A stretch of 64,000 nt of DNA from Bin5 sp963662575 (GTDB lineage Bacteria; Chloroflexota; Anaerolineae; Caldilineales; Caldilineaceae), in assembly GCA_963662575.1 (NCBI GenBank), contig OY759723.1, positions 2,728,001 to 2,792,000 of the forward strand, written 5' to 3'. Under the pieces are notes generated by a model, which did no database searches, was not told the DNA's origin, and worked only from the letters and a program-made list of their open reading frames with translations. The translations under genes and the position numbers were made by a program. Below, piece after piece: positions 59,203 to 64,000 of this stretch. Position 1 is the stretch's first letter; each line of letters opens with the position of its first letter.

Positions 59203-62200
59203 ATGTTTAGACGACTCTCAGGAAAAAGCAGATCTTATAGACGCAGCGCGTTTCTGCTGGCGGCCGCGGCTGTTGTGCTGCTCGCCTGGCCGGCTCGGAC
59301 CCAGGCGGATGGGATACAAATCCCGCCCTGGTCTGACTACACCCAGGAAGACGGCCTGGCTTCCAATAACGTTCTTGCCGTTACTGTCGGCGAAGGCGAG
59401 GTCTGGTTCGGGACCGACCAAGGCATCAGCCGTTACAACGGCGCGTGGCACTCGTGGACGGAAGGCTCCGATCTGCAGAGTGGTGTGCATAGCATGACAC
59501 TGGGGGGATCGGGGGCTGAACTCTGGGCTGGCACGACGACGGGCGCCGTCCTTGTCTGGGACGGCGGCGCCTGGGACTCGCTCACAAGGCTTGATGCTCC
59601 GGTACGGGCGCTGCACTATACTGGGGACCAACTCTGGATCGGCACGGCAGCCGGCCTCTACCTGTGGAATGGTGAAGCGGCGTCCACAGTGGCTGGGCTG
59701 GACGAAGCATATATAAACGTGATAGGCAGCTCAAACAACGGAAACAGCATCTGGGTCGGCACATCCGACGGGCTGTGGCTGCGACAGGAGGGCCGCTGGC
59801 TAACGATTGGCGAAGAGGAAGGATTGCCCGCAGGAGACGTTACCGCCCTGTGGGCCGACGCCGCCGGACCGGTATGGGTCGCCGCCGACGGTGACATCGC
59901 CTGGCAAGAACACGCGACCGGCGCGTGGGAGCAGGTCGAGACAGCCTCCCTGCATTCGCGGGGACGCGTGCGCATCACCTCTCTGACGGGAGATGGATCC
60001 GGCGATGTGTGGGTAAGCACTGAAGGGGGAGGATTCTTCCGCCTCGTCGAGGGTGAGGCGCTTCCCTCGTCAACACCTCAGTACGACCTGATTCAGCAGT
60101 CGATTAACAGCGGTGAAACGTCCTTTATCCATGCGGCCGCGATTGACCCAGCCGGCTCTCTCTGGCTGGGAACCGTCTCCGGCGTGTTCCGCTCAGACCG
60201 GGAGATCTGGGGGCGGGAGATTCACCCACCGGCGTCAAGCCCTGCCAACGAGATTCAAGCTTTGCTTGCTGACGAACAGGGAGGCCTATGGATCGGCACC
60301 AGGGGCGAGGGGATCCGCCGCAAAGCCGCCGGCAGCGGCCAGGGCGATGAGGCTTTATACGGTGTTGAAAGCGGTCTGCCCAGTCTATTTGTCACCGACC
60401 TCGCTCTCGACGCCGACGGGCGCATCTGGGCCGCCACCTGGTGGGGCCTTGCATCGCTGGAACCGGGCGCCGACCTATGGACGCAACCGGTTCTGACGGA
60501 AGAATTATCTTCAGCGCTAGTCACAGTCCTTCTGGCGCAGCAGCGTCAACTCTGGATCGGAACCGACAACGGACTGGCGCGCTATGATATTGCCGCCGGC
60601 ATACTATCGATTGAAGATGCTCTGACAAATCAGGTGGTCCAGGATCTGGCGCTGGATTCATCCGGCCGCGTGTGGGCGGCAACCGAGAGCGGGGGCATCT
60701 TTGTCGCTAACGGAGACGGTAGATGGACCTGGTACCGAGCCGATTCGGCGGAGGGTCAGTCGATTTACGGTGACAATGTCGCAGCCCTGGCGCAGGATCC
60801 GAAGGTCCCCGGCGCGATGTGGGCGGCTGTCAACCAACACGGCCTCGTCTATTTTGACGGCCAGGTCTGGCAGGACCGCACTGCCACAGCCCGCCTGCCC
60901 AGCAAACTGTTCTACGACTTTTATGTCGACCCTTTCGACTCATCGTTATGGATCGGGAGCGAAGGCGGCGTAACCCGCTTCGACGGCCGCACCTGGGAAA
61001 CGCTGACTGTCGAAGCGGTGCTGCCGGCCACCTCCATCAATTCGATCATCCGCATGCCGAGCGGCGTCTACTGGTTCGGCAGCAGAGACGGCCTGACATT
61101 TCACCGCCCGGACTCGACTCCGCCATGGATCAGGATCGAGGGCATCTCGGGCGCGGCTGAGCAGATTTCGGCAAACAACTGGGAGGTGGAATCCGACGGC
61201 AAAATCATAATTGGGTATGAGGCCGGCGATCTATACACACCCCAATCCGAACTGGTTGTCCTCTATCGGTTCAGCCCGCCCGGGCAACTTGGCGCGTGGC
61301 AACTGTTGGATCGCCCGTTTCTGGAGTTGTCCGACTTCACCGAGAAGGGTACGTATAACGTCGAATTTCAGGTGCGGGATTTCGCATTCACTTACTCCGA
61401 GGTGAGGAGTGTTTCCTTTGAGGCAGAGTCGCTGCCGGCACAGGTCCGGCTGCCGCTCCTGGGGTCGATACGCAGCGACTATTTCATCACACTTGTCGTC
61501 ACCGGCCTGCTTGCGCTGATTGGCTTCGGCTACATGGGTATTGAAATTATCCAGAACCGCCGCCGGACCTGGGACGCGGTCGTTCGCTCCTTTAATCCAT
61601 TTATCAGCGGCGAGCCGGTGCGACGCGAGGACATGTTCTTCGGTCGACGAGACATGCTGCAAAAGATCGTGGATACCCTGCACAATAACAGCATTATGAT
61701 TCACGGCGAACGAAGGATCGGCAAGACGACTCTGCTCTATCAGTTGAACAACCATCTCTGGGGACTGGAGGACGACGAATACTGGTTTGTGCCCCTGTAT
61801 GTGGACCTCGAGGGCACCGAGGAGGACACCTTTTTCCATTTCCTGATGGAGGAGATTCTGCACACGGCTTCATCGCTTTCGGGGCTTACACCGGAGACAA
61901 AGAACGCGCTTCAGGACCTGCTTTACTACCGTCCTGGGCATGAAGAGTATACCGACAGAGAGTTTATCAGAGACCTGCGCGATGTGATCAAGGCCCTGCA
62001 GCACTATGGAGAAGAGCGTCATCCCGGCAAGCATCTCCGCCTGATTCTCTTGATGGACGAAATGGACGTCTTCAATGCCTTCGACCATTTGATTCAACAG
62101 AGACTGCGGCGCATATTTATGCGTGACTTTGCGGCGACGTTGGGGGCGGTGATCGCCGGCATTCGCATCAGCAAGGAATGGGGGCGAATCGAGAGCCCCT

Positions 62201-62499
62201 GGTACAATCTTTTCAACGAGATTGAACTGGAGCCCTTCAACCGCGAGCAGGCTATGGAGCTGCTCACCGAGCCGGTACGTGGTTTCTACCGTTACGAGCC
62301 AGCGGTGGTAGATTTCATCATCGAGAACTGTGCCGGCCGCCCCTTTCGCATTCAACAATTCGGCCTTGAAGCGGTCGGGCGCATGCTTGCCGATGGGCGG
62401 CGTACGATTTCGATGGAAGATGCCCTGTTCGCGCATGCGCATATTCAGCAAATGGGTGATAGTATCAATACCGGGTTGAGCGGGAACGACGAAGCTTGA
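59203..62499 (+). CDS. Double-propeller membrane receptor with cytoplasmic STAND/AAA ATPase instead of a kinase
   Basis: The 1098-residue protein has a signal peptide (about 14-36). A region of 14 two-component-regulator-type propeller motifs (LWIGTxxGLxxxxG pattern, about 60-635) amounts to two seven-bladed propellers. A Y_Y_Y-like beta-sandwich (about 640-742) and one membrane span (about 759-781) follow. The cytoplasmic end is an ATPase: NPFISGEPVRREDMFFGR leader, Walker A GERRIGKTTL (about 834-843), Walker B LILLMDEMD (about 947-955), VIAGIR sensor strand, and a helical lid with FRIQQFGLEAVG. The first half is the layout of hybrid two-component receptors of glycan utilisation. Their histidine kinase and regulator are replaced by a STAND/AAA_16 domain. 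The start at 59203 is supported by the signal peptide and promoter. The ligand is unknown. Confidence 0.86.
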   Translation: MFRRLSGKSRSYRRSAFLLAAAAVVLLAWPARTQADGIQIPPWSDYTQEDGLASNNVLAVTVGEGEVWFGTDQGISRYNGAWHSWTEGSDLQSGVHSMTLGGSGAELWAGTTTGAVLVWDGGAWDSLTRLDAPVRALHYTGDQLWIGTAAGLYLWNGEAASTVAGLDEAYINVIGSSNNGNSIWVGTSDGLWLRQEGRWLTIGEEEGLPAGDVTALWADAAGPVWVAADGDIAWQEHATGAWEQVETASLHSRGRVRITSLTGDGSGDVWVSTEGGGFFRLVEGEALPSSTPQYDLIQQSINSGETSFIHAAAIDPAGSLWLGTVSGVFRSDREIWGREIHPPASSPANEIQALLADEQGGLWIGTRGEGIRRKAAGSGQGDEALYGVESGLPSLFVTDLALDADGRIWAATWWGLASLEPGADLWTQPVLTEELSSALVTVLLAQQRQLWIGTDNGLARYDIAAGILSIEDALTNQVVQDLALDSSGRVWAATESGGIFVANGDGRWTWYRADSAEGQSIYGDNVAALAQDPKVPGAMWAAVNQHGLVYFDGQVWQDRTATARLPSKLFYDFYVDPFDSSLWIGSEGGVTRFDGRTWETLTVEAVLPATSINSIIRMPSGVYWFGSRDGLTFHRPDSTPPWIRIEGISGAAEQISANNWEVESDGKIIIGYEAGDLYTPQSELVVLYRFSPPGQLGAWQLLDRPFLELSDFTEKGTYNVEFQVRDFAFTYSEVRSVSFEAESLPAQVRLPLLGSIRSDYFITLVVTGLLALIGFGYMGIEIIQNRRRTWDAVVRSFNPFISGEPVRREDMFFGRRDMLQKIVDTLHNNSIMIHGERRIGKTTLLYQLNNHLWGLEDDEYWFVPLYVDLEGTEEDTFFHFLMEEILHTASSLSGLTPETKNALQDLLYYRPGHEEYTDREFIRDLRDVIKALQHYGEERHPGKHLRLILLMDEMDVFNAFDHLIQQRLRRIFMRDFAATLGAVIAGIRISKEWGRIESPWYNLFNEIELEPFNREQAMELLTEPVRGFYRYEPAVVDFIIENCAGRPFRIQQFGLEAVGRMLADGRRTISMEDALFAHAHIQQMGDSINTGLSGNDEA

Positions 62500-62584
62500 C
62501 TTCAGCATTTGGTAAGGAAGACAAGCGGCCTCAGAGCGCCGTGAACTGGGTGCCGCAATCGAGTCGAGGAATGGCCTGAGCGTT

Positions 62585-63922
62585 ATGCGCAATCCCTATA
62601 GTGTTGGCCGCTGGCTGCGCGGACCCGACCACTATGGTCGAGAGCAGTTGCTGGAATACCTGATGAGCGCGGAGGACCCCGCTATCTGGGTGGTTGGCAC
62701 GCGCCGCATGGGCAAAACTTCGTTGCTGCGACAGTTGGAGTGGCTGATTACCCGGCAGGATGACGCCCGCGCGGTCCCTCTATTTTGGGATTTGCAAGGG
62801 AGTGAATCAAAGGACGATTTCGATTACGAGTTGTTCCTGGCGGTGGAAGACGAGATGCCAAGGTTTGAGGCCTATGGCGTCGATGTAAGCGCTCTATATG
62901 GCAGGGATGCGATTCACATTTTACGTGTCCTGCAGCGCGCGCTGCGAGAGCATGGCAAACATCTGCTTCTGCTCATCGACGAAGCCGAGGCCTGGATCAG
63001 CCTGGCCAAGAACGACTACCAGGCCCTGGCCCGACTTCGCAAAGCATTCCAGAGCGGGGGGATGCGCACGATAATGACGTCGACCAAGCTGCTGATGCAA
63101 CTGAACGATCTGACGCGCAACTGGCTAACAAGCCCGTTCCTTTTCGGATTCAGTCTCGTTCATCTTTGGAACCTCGAACCTGAAGCAAGCGTTAGTCTGG
63201 TGTTGCAGGAACAAAGCAACGCACCCGTAAACGTCAGCAGGGAGCGGGTTGACGAAATTCTGCGGCACACGCATCGCCATCCCTACCTGGTACAGACCCT
63301 CTGTTACCGCCTTTTCGAGGAGAAGGGAGGGAGGGGAGCGTTGCGGGCAGTTCGTGAGGAAGATCTGGGCGCCGACCACCTGCTTGCAGGCTTTTTCGAA
63401 GTTGACTTCAAGTGCCTGGCGCCGACTGAAAGGCAGATCCTGCTGACCGTTGCCCGCCAGGGGGTCATCAGCGAAGAGGACCTGGTGGCCAAGACGGACA
63501 ACGAATCAATTGACCAGGTCTCGATGTATGTTCATGGCATGAACAATCTTGGTTACCTGCAGCGGGCTTACAGCCGGGGGGACGGCGCAACCGCAGCCGG
63601 TTCACTGGAAGATTTCCCGCGCTGGACGATTGGTAACGAGTTTCTGCGCCGCTGGATGTTGGACAATTACCAGGACCTGGCCCAGACCCTCTACTCCGAT
63701 GTGAGCGATTACGGTGTCGAATCTCTGCTGGAAATGGGGCGCAAAGTAGAGCTGGACTACCTGCAGCACGAGATTCCTGAACTGCAAAAGCGGCTGGAGT
63801 CGCTCCTGGCCGAGCACAGCGGTCATGGCGATGCGGCGCCGCCGGCGATTCTGCATGAGATTCAGGAACTGCGCCGGGAGCTAGAGAGAACCAGCGCGCA
63901 GTTGCGCAATCTGGCCGATTAG
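62585..63922 (+). CDS. STAND/AAA-type ATPase with winged-helix-like region and C-terminal coiled coil
   Basis: The 445-residue soluble protein begins RNPYSVGRWLRGPDHYGRE, the same leader style as the ATPase half of the receptor upstream. It has Walker A GTRRMGKTSL (38-47), Walker B LLLLIDEAEAW (127-137), the sensor strand TIMTSTKLL (near 155-163) and a lid containing HRHPYLVQTLCYRLFE. A winged-helix-like segment (about 285-345, LAPTERQILLTVARQGVISE) and a helical coiled coil (about 395-443) follow. It lies 85 bases after the receptor gene in the same direction. The shared ATPase type suggests that the two hetero-oligomerise or act in series. The effector function is unknown. Confidence 0.8.
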   Translation: MRNPYSVGRWLRGPDHYGREQLLEYLMSAEDPAIWVVGTRRMGKTSLLRQLEWLITRQDDARAVPLFWDLQGSESKDDFDYELFLAVEDEMPRFEAYGVDVSALYGRDAIHILRVLQRALREHGKHLLLLIDEAEAWISLAKNDYQALARLRKAFQSGGMRTIMTSTKLLMQLNDLTRNWLTSPFLFGFSLVHLWNLEPEASVSLVLQEQSNAPVNVSRERVDEILRHTHRHPYLVQTLCYRLFEEKGGRGALRAVREEDLGADHLLAGFFEVDFKCLAPTERQILLTVARQGVISEEDLVAKTDNESIDQVSMYVHGMNNLGYLQRAYSRGDGATAAGSLEDFPRWTIGNEFLRRWMLDNYQDLAQTLYSDVSDYGVESLLEMGRKVELDYLQHEIPELQKRLESLLAEHSGHGDAAPPAILHEIQELRRELERTSAQLRNLAD

Positions 63923-63931
63923 TTGACGGTA

Positions 63932-64000
63932 ATGAACTCTTCCACGCTTCCCTCCTCAGCCGAAAAAGCTGCATATGTCAACCGGATGTTTGCCGGCATT
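63932..64000 (+). CDS. ubiE: Demethylmenaquinone methyltransferase, N-terminal end only
   Basis: The last 23 codons of the window read MNSSTLPSSAEKAAYVNRMF and AGI. The pattern KAAYVxRMFxxIA is the standard opening of UbiE/MenG enzymes, which methylate demethylmenaquinone with S-adenosylmethionine. The frame runs off the edge, so the catalytic part is not seen. It starts only nine bases after the ATPase stop codon, which suggests co-transcription. Confidence 0.68.
   Translation, partial: MNSSTLPSSAEKAAYVNRMFAGI

Noticed and set aside
59083..59203. Upstream ATG as start of the receptor gene
   Set aside because: It falls between the -35 and -10 boxes of the predicted promoter and would put 40 residues ahead of the signal peptide.
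59203..63922. Anti-phage STAND (Avs-like) defence system
   Set aside because: The sensor part is an exported double propeller with Y_Y_Y domain, suited to outside ligands, and no nuclease or other killing effector is visible.

Overview
The window is GC-rich, gene-dense bacterial chromosome. It has about 44 intact or edge-truncated protein genes, several gene remnants, and no rRNA, tRNA, phage or CRISPR that I can see. Gene style points to Chloroflexota, probably a Caldilinea/Anaerolinea-type heterotroph: many sialidase-fold proteins without signal peptides, family-5 and sugar ABC cassettes with Tat or Sec lipoprotein binding proteins, a Thr-Pro-rich anchored propeller, and many SDR/MDR dehydrogenases and xylose-isomerase-like TIM barrels. 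The phylum call is inference from gene style, not from a marker gene.

Layout. 1-14303 is an all-minus catabolic run. It reads SDR, two MDR dehydrogenases, a BKACE-type keto-acid cleavage enzyme, sarcosine-oxidase-like flavoprotein, M19 dipeptidase-like protein, DppB/DppC permeases, family-5 binding lipoprotein, terminator, GH32, sialidase-like protein and old-yellow-enzyme (cut by the edge). 14304-24458 is a surface/housekeeping interlude: a dispersed 0.3-kb repeat, a Cys-rich small protein, a lipoprotein made of three double repeats, murE coupled to a Thr-Pro-rich surface propeller, a simple-repeat array and a ribokinase-type kinase. 24459-33977 is a second minus-strand transporter locus: two sialidase-like proteins, Tat-lipoprotein family-5 binding protein, DppB, DppC, a putative TIM-barrel glycosidase and a third sialidase-like protein. 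34306-41215 is a plus-strand sugar-acid cluster (TIM-barrel isomerases, SDR, two D-2-hydroxyacid dehydrogenases, HpcH/HpaI aldolase), preceded by a gene graveyard. 41376-41895 holds hicB and a broken hicA. 42079-50742 carries an amidohydrolase, epimerases, an SDR, an M24 peptidase-like protein and an orphan FtsX-type permease. 51205-56932 is a third transporter locus (sugar binding protein, MalF/MalG-type permeases, sialidase-like protein, Gfo/Idh oxidoreductase). 57098-58892 has an orphan antitoxin-like gene, a cupin and a GcvT-type protein. 59203-64000 has a receptor of two seven-bladed propellers, Y_Y_Y domain and membrane span ending in a STAND/AAA ATPase instead of a kinase, then a second STAND-like ATPase, then the start of ubiE/menG.

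How it works together. Three transporter loci each carry binding protein plus two permeases, each lies next to at least one intracellular sialidase-fold protein and to oxidoreductases or hydrolases, and none has its own ATPase. This suggests uptake of glycan fragments or glycoconjugates, intracellular trimming, and oxidation/aldol cleavage of the released sugars and acids. No DNA-binding regulator is recognisable in the 55 kb of catabolic genes, although promoter and operator-like elements are visible.

The most novel-looking item is the propeller receptor whose cytoplasmic part is an AAA/STAND ATPase, with a second ATPase beside it. Other notable items are the six-repeat lipoprotein, the three-copy 0.3-kb element, the stop codon at the hicA catalytic histidine position, and the dehydrogenase/permease remnants at 34.5-35.0 kb.
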